DNA of 7,839 bases from Pseudomonadota bacterium (GTDB taxonomy: Bacteria > Pseudomonadota > Gammaproteobacteria > Burkholderiales > Burkholderiaceae_D), in the NCBI GenBank assembly GCA_023391395.1, contig JAEWBA010000090.1, forward strand, positions 1 through 7,839, written 5' to 3'. Shown one piece after another: positions 1 to 6,037 of the stretch. Under the pieces are notes generated by a model. The model was not told the DNA's origin, searched no databases, and was given only the letters and a program-made list of their open reading frames with translations. The translations under genes were made by a program, and so were the position numbers. Within the stretch, counting starts at the first letter, position 1; the number at the start of each line of letters is the position of its first letter.

Positions 1-604
1 CGTGCAAGGTGACCACGTCCGCCTGTTGCAGCAATTCCTCGATGCTCGCAGTCGGCTTGGCATTCCCTAGGGGCAATTTGCTTTCGATATCGTAATAGCA
101 CACACGCATGCCAACGCTTTCAGCCAGTATGCCCACCTGCGCGCCGATGTTGCCGTAGCCGATGATTCCAAGCAGCTTGTTGCGCACCTCATAGGCGCCT
201 TGTGCCGTCTTGTCCCAGCGCCCCAAATGGGTGCGCACATTCTTTTCGGGAATGCGTCGCAGCAGCAGGATGGCTTGCGCGATCACCAGTTCCGCGACCG
301 AGCGGGTATTGGAAAACGGCGCATTGAAGACCGGGATACCGAGAGCGGCGGCAGTGGTCAAATCAACTTGGTTAGTTCCGATGCAGAAGCAACCGATGGC
401 CTTCAACTGGGATACCGTGTTCAGCACTTCGGCCGTCAAATGCGTGCCTGAGCGGATGCCGACCGCATCAGCATCGGCGAGCGCGTCAGCCAATTCGTTG
501 CCGGCCAGTGCGGTCGGCAATTGCACGATGTTGTCGAAACCCTCCGCTTTCAGATGCTCGGCGGCGCTTGCATGAATCTTTTCCAACAGGACGATTTTTG
601 TCAT
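1..604 (-). CDS. serA: D-3-phosphoglycerate dehydrogenase, N-terminal half (runs off left edge)
   Basis: SerA oxidises 3-phosphoglycerate to 3-phosphohydroxypyruvate with NAD, the first step of serine synthesis in the cytoplasm. Translating the minus strand from ATG at 604 gives 201 residues with no stop before the edge. The block GCFCIGTNQVDL (71-82) followed by FNAPFSNTRSVAEL (93-106) is closely like E. coli SerA. The dinucleotide-binding motif GYGNIG lies at 149-154, followed by the acidic residue D172 (YYDIE) expected to hold the NAD ribose. A full enzyme of this type is about 410 residues, so roughly half, including the rest of the catalytic domain and the C-terminal ACT regulatory domain, lies outside. 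A GAGGG ribosome binding site (612-616) ends 7 bases before the ATG. The N-terminus is slightly shorter than that of E. coli SerA, as I recall it. The gene is divergent from fpr. Confidence 0.93.
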   Translation of the reverse strand, partial: MTKIVLLEKIHASAAEHLKAEGFDNIVQLPTALAGNELADALADADAVGIRSGTHLTAEVLNTVSQLKAIGCFCIGTNQVDLTTAAALGIPVFNAPFSNTRSVAELVIAQAILLLRRIPEKNVRTHLGRWDKTAQGAYEVRNKLLGIIGYGNIGAQVGILAESVGMRVCYYDIESKLPLGNAKPTASIEELLQQADVVTLH

Positions 605-684
605 TGCGATGCCCTCGTTTAAACATTGATTTATTATGCATGTTATTCTGAAACCCTGCTCGGAACGAATCAAACGGAGGTAAT
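605..684. promoter_or_regulatory. serA/fpr divergent intergenic region
   Basis: These 80 bases separate two divergent starts and must hold both promoters, or at least their proximal parts. The centre (about 617-650) is AT-rich against GC-rich flanks. A weak sigma-70-like candidate for serA on the minus strand is TTGATT (668-673) and CAGAAT (645-650) with a 17-base spacer; each box matches consensus at 4 of 6 positions. For fpr I see no good pair. An 8-bp palindrome GTTTAAAC lies at 617-624. The ribosome binding sites are GAGGG for serA (612-616) and GGAGG for fpr (676-680). Confidence 0.4.
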
Positions 685-1482
685 GTGAACGCCAATGCCC
701 CAGCCGGCAAGATCATCACGCAGGAAACCGTTACCAGCCTGCGGCGCTGGACCGATAGCTTGTTGACGTTTACGACCACGAAACCGCCCGGATATTCCTT
801 CACCGCCGGCCAATACGCCCGGTTGGGACTGGCCGACGAGCGCGGCATGATCTGGCGCGCCTATTCGATGACCTCGGCACCGCACGAGGAAGAGCTGGAG
901 TTTTACGGCATCATCGTGCCGGGCGGCCTGTTCACCACCCGCCTGGATCTCATCCAGCCCGGCGACCAGATCGACATCGAAAGCCAGACCTACGGATTCA
1001 TGACGGTGGACCGTTTTACTGGAGGCGAGGATCTATGGATGCTGGCGACCGGCACTGGGGTCGGCCCCTATCTCTCCATCCTGCGGGATCCCGAGGTATG
1101 GGGGCGCTTCCGCCGCCTGATCCTGGTCCATTGCGTGCGCCATGCGGAAGAATTCGCCTATAAGGAAGAACTGGCGGAACTGCAGCGCCGGCCGCCCTCC
1201 GAGCTTCCTGCCGATCAGCGTGCCGAACTGCGCATCCTGCGCTCCACCACCCGTGAGCAAACCGAACCAGGTGAGTACCTGCATGGGCGGATCACCACTC
1301 TACTGGAAAGCGGCGAGCTGGAGCGGGCGGCGGGCCGCCCGCTGAACGAAACGGATTCGCGCATCATGATGTGCGGGAATCCGCAGATGATTGAAGACAT
1401 GCGGCACATCCTGCATCGACGCGGCATGCGTCCGGTGCGCCGTGCCCTGCCCGGCCAGTTCGTCACCGAGAATTACTGGTAA
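685..1482 (+). CDS. fpr: Ferredoxin/flavodoxin--NADP reductase, subclass I (Fpr)
   Basis: FAD enzyme of 265 residues that moves electrons between NADP(H) and ferredoxin or flavodoxin in the cytoplasm; in related bacteria it serves oxidative-stress defence and radical or Fe-S enzymes. An FAD-binding beta-barrel fills roughly residues 8-108, with the flavin-binding motif RAYS at 58-61 and the family stretch EEELEFYGIIVPGG at 68-81. The NADP domain follows, with GTGVGP (123-128) and MCGNPQM (229-235). The chain ends in ENYW, the terminal aromatic residue typical of bacterial Fpr. E. coli Fpr is 248 residues, so the length fits. The start is GTG at 685, 4 bases after GGAGG (676-680), which is rather tight. 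The overlapping ATG at 683 is followed at once by TGA, so it cannot start the gene, and no in-frame ATG lies near. It is divergent from serA and convergent with the MscS gene. Confidence 0.92.
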   Translation: MNANAPAGKIITQETVTSLRRWTDSLLTFTTTKPPGYSFTAGQYARLGLADERGMIWRAYSMTSAPHEEELEFYGIIVPGGLFTTRLDLIQPGDQIDIESQTYGFMTVDRFTGGEDLWMLATGTGVGPYLSILRDPEVWGRFRRLILVHCVRHAEEFAYKEELAELQRRPPSELPADQRAELRILRSTTREQTEPGEYLHGRITTLLESGELERAAGRPLNETDSRIMMCGNPQMIEDMRHILHRRGMRPVRRALPGQFVTENYW

Positions 1483-1500
1483 AGAACGCGGTGATCGTCT

Positions 1501-2358
1501 TCAAGCGCCTGCGGCCATGGCCTGGGCACGATACTGCAGGTAGCGGCGCAGGATTTCCTGTTCGACCTTGACCCTGTCATTGGGCCGGCAGGAGTAGCGC
1601 AGCGCCAGCGTGCACTCCTTGGCATTGGTCAGCTGCAGTAGCACGCGCGGCTGGGACGAAGGCAGTTCGATCAATTCGATCGATTCCAGATACTGGAGAT
1701 GCCGGTCCGCGTCAGCCAGCCAGGGCGCGCTGACCTCGCCGGCTGCGCGCAACAGCGCCTGTTCATGAATCGACAGGTCTTCCGCCGGGTCCACGGCGAC
1801 CTTCAGCATGCTGACCATGTAGGCACCGGTGGCCGTGAGATTGCGCACTGCCCGGGTCAGGAGCAGGGAATTCGGCATCACCGCCGTGCGTCCGGTCAAT
1901 TGATGCCCTTCCAGCGTTTCTGCCAGCGTCGTCGTCAGCAGGTCGGTTTCGATCACCTTGCCCTGCGCCTCGCCCATGTCGATGAAGTCGCCGACGCGAT
2001 AGGGACGCGAGATCGCCAGCATGGCCGTGCCGAGGGCGTTGGCCAGGAATTCCTTGCTGACGATGAGCATGGCGCCTGCGACTGCCGCCAGCGATAAGGC
2101 TGCGCCGGCAATCTTGGTTGCCCAAATCGAGGCAACGAGGATGAGACACACCACCAGCAGCACGTTCTTGGCCAGCACAAGATTGCCGCGGCGGCGCGAA
2201 ACGTCCAGCGTCGGCCCAATGTCGATGCGGGCGCGCTTCTGCAGAAAGCGCCAAACAATGGCACCGACCACGGCGACCAGCAGCGTGGCAACGATGCGGC
2301 CGAGTTCGGTTTGCGCGAAGGCGCGAAAGTCGTATAGCAGTTCCATCAGATAGACCAA
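1501..2358 (-). CDS. MscS-family small-conductance mechanosensitive channel
   Basis: Predicted inner-membrane channel that opens under membrane tension and releases solutes during hypo-osmotic shock. From the proposed TTG start it has 285 residues, the size of E. coli MscS (286). Hydrophobic segments lie at about 22-39 (IVATLLVAVVGAIVWRFL), 60-81, and a small-residue-rich pore-type helix at 83-118 (AGAALSLAAVAGAMLIV onward). PYRVGDFIDMGEAQGKV (119-135) is the start of the MscS beta-domain, and AVMPNSLLLTRAVRN (159-173) matches the conserved PN motif. The TTG (2356-2358) is chosen because AAGGAG (2365-2370) sits 6 bases before it; the next in-frame ATG (2346) would be 18 bases from that site. 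The frame stays open to an ATG at 2475, but that N-terminal extension is arginine-rich, without family resemblance or ribosome binding site. It is transcribed alone; the 3' end is 18 bases from the fpr stop. Confidence 0.87.
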   Translation of the reverse strand: MVYLMELLYDFRAFAQTELGRIVATLLVAVVGAIVWRFLQKRARIDIGPTLDVSRRRGNLVLAKNVLLVVCLILVASIWATKIAGAALSLAAVAGAMLIVSKEFLANALGTAMLAISRPYRVGDFIDMGEAQGKVIETDLLTTTLAETLEGHQLTGRTAVMPNSLLLTRAVRNLTATGAYMVSMLKVAVDPAEDLSIHEQALLRAAGEVSAPWLADADRHLQYLESIELIELPSSQPRVLLQLTNAKECTLALRYSCRPNDRVKVEQEILRRYLQYRAQAMAAGA

Positions 2359-2364
2359 TATGCA

Positions 2365-2370
2365 CTCCTT
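2365..2370 (-). promoter_or_regulatory. Ribosome binding site deciding the TTG start of the MscS gene
   Basis: AAGGAG on the minus strand, 6 bases before TTG (2358) and 18 bases before the first in-frame ATG (2346). The spacing strongly favours TTG, which adds only four residues before the Met that most gene finders would choose. Confidence 0.65.
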
Positions 2371-2627
2371 ACAAGTGTGACGGGCACCAGGCTCTGTGCG
2401 TATAGCTGGTGCGCAGCCCGGTTTTCGGGCTTCGGTGTGCCGCCTAAAGTTCTTACGCATGCGCCCGCAGCGCACGCTGATTTACCAGCCAACGCCGTTC
2501 CGCGGGCAGGCAATATACCGACTAAATTCCGCGCTAGGCTGATCGAGCAAAGCTTAGGGCGGGTGAAATTTCCTAGTGTAAACGTGCTTAGAGCGGCGGC
2601 TCAGGGAAAGTTCACGCAGGCATTATC
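2371..2627. other. Gene-free region between the MscS gene and the beta-lactamase gene
   Basis: No coding frame here resembles a known protein; open frames in it are extensions of, or overlaps with, flanking genes. It should hold the MscS promoter on the minus strand. TATATT occurs there (about 2514-2519), but without a matching -35 box. A 6-bp hairpin (AGCCCG, loop of 5, CGGGCT; 2415-2431) lies about 55-75 bases upstream of the MscS start and lacks a T run in either direction. I see no repeat, tRNA or mobile-element end. Confidence 0.5.
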
Positions 2628-2652
2628 GTGCCCAGAGATCCCTCCCTGGCAC
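2628..2652 (-). terminator. Stem-loop just after the beta-lactamase stop (possible terminator)
   Basis: On the minus strand GTG, then CCAGGGA, a GGGA loop, TCTCTGG, a one-base bulge and CAC. This gives a stem of about 10 pairs with one G-T pair. It starts 8 bases past the beta-lactamase stop codon. It lacks the T run of a standard intrinsic terminator, so it may be a factor-dependent terminator or a 3'-end stabiliser. Confidence 0.35.
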
Positions 2653-2660
2653 ACCGCCCA

Positions 2661-3554
2661 TCAAGCGGCAAGTTCGCAGGCCAGTCTGCCGACAGCCGCA
2701 ATGGCCGCGTCCCTGCCCGCCGAGCTTGCCCGACTGTCAGAGAGATACGCGGTCACCAGGATGGGCGCGTGCTTCGGCGGCCAGATCACGCCAATATCAT
2801 TGGCATCGGTGCGGCTGGTTCCGGTCTTGTCGCCGATCCGCCAATCCGGGGGAAGACCGGCCTTGAGGCGTTTGCCGCCTGTGGTATTGGCCAGCATCCA
2901 GTGCTGGAGACGTTCGCGTGAACGCGGCGAGAGATCCTCCCCCAAGACCAGCTTCTGCATGGTTTGCAGCATGGCACGCGGCGTAGTCGTATCGGACACG
3001 CCATCCGCGTGCCTTACGTTCAGTTCGGTTTCGATGCGGTCCAGGCGGCTGGTCGCATCGCCCAGTTCGCGCAGGTAGGCAGTCAAGGCCGGCGGCCCGC
3101 CATAGCTGGCGAGGATGAGATTGGCTGCAGTATTGTCGCTGGTGGTCATGGTGGCTTCGCACAGTTCTCCCAGCGTCAGCCCCGGTCCATCCACATGACG
3201 CTCGGTCACCGGCGACCAATCGACCAGATCCTTCCTGGTGTAGGGAATGCGTCGGTCCAGCGAATCTAGCCCGCGATCGGTGCGGTGCAGTACCAGAGCG
3301 CTCGCGACAAGCTTGAACGAACTCAGCAGCATGCAGCGCTCGTCCGACCGGTAGCCGTATTCCTGCCCGGTCGCCGTATCCAGTATGTGCACTCCCAGGC
3401 GGCCTTGCGCCGCGGCCTCTATTTCACGCAAGCTCGCCTGTACGGCATCCACCGCTTTCCCCTCCCGGGAAGGAGTGGCAATGGCGCGCTGCACGTTCGC
3501 CCCCGCAATAAGCGAGAACGATGCGGCCGATAAAAGAAATCGTCTTCTCTGCAT
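2661..3554 (-). CDS. Class A serine beta-lactamase with Tat signal peptide
   Basis: Predicted periplasmic hydrolase of beta-lactam antibiotics, 297 residues, a normal class A length. The catalytic motifs are all present: S78-S-F-K81 (Ambler 70-73), S139-D-N141 (130-132), E175-x-x-L-N179 (166-170) and K243-T-G245 (234-236). The omega loop is full length, with R173 (164) and D188 (179). By alignment to these anchors, residue 105 is Trp, 220 Arg, 237 Thr; 69 is Leu and 238 Ser, so the C69-C238 disulfide of KPC/SME-type carbapenemases is absent. The N-terminus QRRRFLLSAA fits the twin-arginine motif, followed by a hydrophobic run; cleavage is likely after AIA (24-26). ATG at 3554 has AAGGG (3560-3564) 5 bases upstream. 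No LysR-type regulator of the AmpR/PenR kind adjoins it. It is separated from the upstream beta-oxidation gene by a terminator. The substrate range cannot be read from the sequence. Confidence 0.93.
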   Translation of the reverse strand: MQRRRFLLSAASFSLIAGANVQRAIATPSREGKAVDAVQASLREIEAAAQGRLGVHILDTATGQEYGYRSDERCMLLSSFKLVASALVLHRTDRGLDSLDRRIPYTRKDLVDWSPVTERHVDGPGLTLGELCEATMTTSDNTAANLILASYGGPPALTAYLRELGDATSRLDRIETELNVRHADGVSDTTTPRAMLQTMQKLVLGEDLSPRSRERLQHWMLANTTGGKRLKAGLPPDWRIGDKTGTSRTDANDIGVIWPPKHAPILVTAYLSDSRASSAGRDAAIAAVGRLACELAA

Positions 3555-3584
3555 GCTTGCCCTTGAATGGCTTTCCGCCGCGCG

Positions 3585-3606
3585 GCACGATGACGCCTCA
3601 TCGTGC
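3585..3606. repeat. Perfect 9-bp inverted repeat upstream of the beta-lactamase
   Basis: GCACGATGA, spacer CGCC, TCATCGTGC. The inner edge is 30 bases before the beta-lactamase ATG, and the repeat lies between that gene and the terminator of the upstream gene. There is no T run on either side, so it is not an intrinsic terminator. Position and symmetry fit an operator or a 5'-leader hairpin, but no binding protein is recognisable here. Confidence 0.6.
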
Positions 3607-3616
3607 TGGCCGGATC

Positions 3617-3651
3617 AAAAAAATGCCCTCGAAGCTTTCGGCCTCGAGGGC
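3617..3651 (-). terminator. Intrinsic terminator of the enoyl-CoA hydratase/dehydrogenase gene
   Basis: Read on the minus strand: GCCCTCGA, an 11-base loop, TCGAGGGC, then A and seven T's (3617-3623). A perfect 8-bp GC-rich stem followed by a T run is the standard form. It lies 79 bases past the stop codon at 3730 and isolates this gene from the beta-lactamase downstream. Confidence 0.85.
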
Positions 3652-3729
3652 GAGGATGAGCCGGGTTCTCATGGGAGCGGCTACGACAGCCAAAGCCTTG
3701 CGCAGACCGCGGGCCACATGAGCCCATCC

Positions 3730-5808
3730 TTAATTGAAGGTCTTTCCTTCTTCCGCCAGCTTGAGCAGCAGCGGTGCCGGTTTCCAGGCTTCGCCATGGC
3801 GGCCCTTGGCATACTTTTCCATTGCCATGACCACGTTCTGCAGGCCGATGGTGTCCGCGTACAGCATGGGACCGCCGCGGAACAGCGGGAAGCCATAGCC
3901 GGTCAGGTAGACCATGTCGATATCCGAGGCACGCATGGCGATGCCTTCTTCCAGGATGTGCGCACCTTCGTTGACCAGCGCGTACACCAGGCGCTCGACG
4001 ATTTCCTGATCGCTGATCTGGCGGCGCTCGACGCCGATGTCAGCCGAATGCTTGATGATCATATCGTTGACCAACTTGGACGAGTAAGCCTTGCGGTCGC
4101 CCGGCTTGTAGTCGTACCAGCCGGCGGAAGTCTTCTGGCCGAAGCGCCCCATTTCGCACAGCAGATCCGCGGTCTTCGAATACTTCAAGTCGGGCTGCTC
4201 GACAGCACGGCGCTTGCGGATGTACCAGCCGATATCGTTGCCCGCGAGGTCGCCCATGCGGAAGGGGCCCATCGCGAAGCCGAACTTCTCGATCGCCTTG
4301 TCGACCTGCTCCGGCAGCGCGCCCTCGTCGAGCAGGAAGCCGGCCTGGCGGCTGTATTGCTCGATCATGCGGTTGCCGATGAAGCCGTCGCACACGCCGG
4401 AGACGACGCCGGTCTTCTTGAGCTTCTTCGACAATTGCATGGTGGTCGCCAGCACATCCTTGCCGGTCTTTGCGCCACGCACGATTTCGAGCAGCTTCAT
4501 CACGTTGGCCGGGCTGAAGAAGTGGGTACCGATCACATCCTGCGGACGCTTGGTGAAGGCAGCAATCTTGTCCACGTCGAGGGTCGAGGTGTTGGAAGCC
4601 AGGATCGCACCCGGCTTCATCACTTCGTCGAGCTTCTTGAACACCTGCTCCTTGACGCCCATGTCTTCGAACACGGCTTCCACCACGATGTCGGCCTGGG
4701 CGATGTCCTCATACGACAGGCTGCCCTTGATGAGACCCATGCGCTGATCGAACTTCTCTTGGGTCAGCTTGCCCTTCTTCATCGTGTTTTCGTAATTCTT
4801 GCGGATGGTTGCCAAGCCCTTGTCGAGCGCTTCCTGCTTCATTTCCAAAATGGTGACGGGAATGCCGGCATTGGCAAAGTTCATCGCTATGCCGCCACCC
4901 ATGGTGCCGGCGCCGATGACGGCGGCCGTCTTGATGTCGCGCGTCGGCGTGTCGGCCGGGACGTCGGGAATCTTGCTGGCGGCGCGCTCGCCGAAGAAAG
5001 CGTGACGCAAGGCCTTCGATTCGGGCGTCTGGACTAGGTTGAGGAAGAGTTCGCGTTCAAACTTCAAGCCATCGTCGAACTTCATGTTGACTGCGGCAGC
5101 CACGGCTTCCACGCACTTGAGCGGTGCCGGGAACGGGCCGGCCACAGCCTTGACGGTATTGCGGGAGAATTGCAGGAAAGCCTCGTGATTGGGGTAGTCG
5201 ACCTTGCGGTTACGGACCTTGGGCAACGGCCGCACATCGGCAATCTTGTTGGCGAAAGCAATCGCACCTTCCAGCAGATCGCCCTCAATCATCTGGTCGA
5301 ACAGTGCGGTCTTCGCCAGCTTTTCGGAGGGTACAGCAGTGCCGCTGACGATCATGTTCAAGGACATCTCCAGGCCCAGCACGCGCGGCAGGCGCTGCGT
5401 GCCCCCTGCGCCTGGCAGGATGCCGAGCTTCACTTCCGGCAGCGCGATCTGAGCGCCGGCCGTGGCGACGCGATAGTGGCAGCCGAGCGCAAGCTCCAGG
5501 CCGCCGCCCATGGCGACGCTGTGGATCGCCGCCACTACCGGCTTTTCGGAATTTTCGACCACGTTGATGAGCGAGTGCAGGCTCGGCTCGGCCAGCGCCT
5601 TGGGGGTGTTGAATTCACGGATATCGGCGCCGCCCGAGAAGGCCTTGCCGGCGCCGGTAAGGACGATGGCCTTCACGGCCGGATCGTTATTGGCTTGCCG
5701 GACGCCGTCCACCACCGCGCTTCGGGTGGCATGGCCCAGGCCGTTCACCGGCGGGTTGTTCATCGTGATGACGGCGACGGCGCCATGGACTTTGTATTCG
5801 GCAGTCAT
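3730..5808 (-). CDS. Bifunctional enoyl-CoA hydratase / 3-hydroxyacyl-CoA dehydrogenase
   Basis: Carries two steps of fatty acid beta-oxidation: hydration of 2-enoyl-CoA and NAD-dependent oxidation of the resulting 3-hydroxyacyl-CoA. It has 692 residues, close to FadJ (about 714) and the single-chain peroxisomal-type enzymes. The crotonase domain (about 1-190) has the oxyanion-hole segment GAGKAFSGGADIREF (53-67), GGGLELALGC (101-110), and LPEVKLGILPGAGGTQRLPR with candidate catalytic glutamates E105 and E125. The dehydrogenase domain begins about 293 with GAGTMG (299-304). By alignment its catalytic set is S408, H429 (GTHFFSP), E441 and N479 (IGNRM), all present. Two C-terminal dehydrogenase repeats follow (about 480-690). 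The start is ATG 5808 with AGGA 6 bases before it; a TTG at 5823 is also open but lies upstream of that site. No thiolase (fadA) gene adjoins it, so it appears monocistronic. Whether it pairs with FadA or acts alone is unclear. Confidence 0.93.
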   Translation of the reverse strand: MTAEYKVHGAVAVITMNNPPVNGLGHATRSAVVDGVRQANNDPAVKAIVLTGAGKAFSGGADIREFNTPKALAEPSLHSLINVVENSEKPVVAAIHSVAMGGGLELALGCHYRVATAGAQIALPEVKLGILPGAGGTQRLPRVLGLEMSLNMIVSGTAVPSEKLAKTALFDQMIEGDLLEGAIAFANKIADVRPLPKVRNRKVDYPNHEAFLQFSRNTVKAVAGPFPAPLKCVEAVAAAVNMKFDDGLKFERELFLNLVQTPESKALRHAFFGERAASKIPDVPADTPTRDIKTAAVIGAGTMGGGIAMNFANAGIPVTILEMKQEALDKGLATIRKNYENTMKKGKLTQEKFDQRMGLIKGSLSYEDIAQADIVVEAVFEDMGVKEQVFKKLDEVMKPGAILASNTSTLDVDKIAAFTKRPQDVIGTHFFSPANVMKLLEIVRGAKTGKDVLATTMQLSKKLKKTGVVSGVCDGFIGNRMIEQYSRQAGFLLDEGALPEQVDKAIEKFGFAMGPFRMGDLAGNDIGWYIRKRRAVEQPDLKYSKTADLLCEMGRFGQKTSAGWYDYKPGDRKAYSSKLVNDMIIKHSADIGVERRQISDQEIVERLVYALVNEGAHILEEGIAMRASDIDMVYLTGYGFPLFRGGPMLYADTIGLQNVVMAMEKYAKGRHGEAWKPAPLLLKLAEEGKTFN

Positions 5809-5942
5809 ATCTCTTCCTATCAAAAATGAATCGGCAAAACAGAATTCTTGCAGCCAGCTCTACGGCCGGCTCAGCGGGCGCACCCGCGCTTATCAAACGC
5901 TAAACTATACCGCAAAAAAGAACGATCGTATTATTTTTAGGG
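5809..5942 (-). promoter_or_regulatory. 5' region of the enoyl-CoA hydratase/dehydrogenase gene
   Basis: Lies between the liv terminator and the start at 5808. The distal part (5905-5942) is AT-rich. It holds a -10-like TATAGT on the minus strand (5914-5919) and, upstream of it, the palindrome ACGATCGT (5922-5929), whose flanks extend the symmetry imperfectly. No good -35 box is placed 16-18 bases upstream of TATAGT. A palindrome next to a likely promoter could be a repressor operator, for instance of a TetR-type fatty-acid regulator, but that is only a guess. A 5-bp GC hairpin (5874-5887) would fall in the leader. Confidence 0.35.
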
Positions 5943-5980
5943 AAAAAAATGCGTCGACACGGACACCGGCTCGACGCATT
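5943..5980 (-). terminator. Intrinsic terminator of the liv operon
   Basis: Read on the minus strand: AATGCGTCGA, a 13-base loop, TCGACGCATT, running into seven T's (complement of 5943-5949). The 10-bp stem is perfect. It lies 58 bases after the livF stop codon at 6038, so livF is the last gene of its operon. Confidence 0.88.
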
Positions 5981-6037
5981 GCAGGCTATATGCGCGGCAG
6001 CGCTTTCCGCCCCGCCGTTCGCGCGAGTATCGTCTTC

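Noticed and set aside
2415..2431. A 6-bp hairpin considered as a terminator
   Set aside because: No T run follows on either strand, and it lies in the MscS leader region, not after a gene.
2359..2475. An N-terminal extension of the MscS protein to the ATG at 2475
   Set aside because: There is no ribosome binding site before 2475, the extra residues are Arg/Pro/Cys-rich and do not look like an MscS N-terminus, and a good site precedes the TTG at 2358.
2377..3078. A 233-codon open frame on the plus strand spanning the gene-poor region and the end of the beta-lactamase gene
   Set aside because: More than half of it is antisense to the beta-lactamase; it has no ribosome binding site and the N-terminal part resembles nothing.
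2661..3554. Calling the beta-lactamase a carbapenemase
   Set aside because: W105, R220 and T237 are compatible with it, but the C69-C238 disulfide of the known class A carbapenemases is absent and substrate range cannot be inferred from these residues alone.
3385..5037. A 550-codon open frame on the plus strand, antisense to the beta-oxidation gene
   Set aside because: It lies opposite a gene with full domain and catalytic-residue support, and its translation is rich in His, Ala, Leu, Val and Asp, with no recognisable domain. Long antisense frames are expected opposite GC-rich coding DNA.
5809..5823. A TTG start at 5823 for the beta-oxidation gene
   Set aside because: The ATG at 5808 has an AGGA site 6 bases upstream, and the family N-terminus begins there; the TTG lies upstream of that site.
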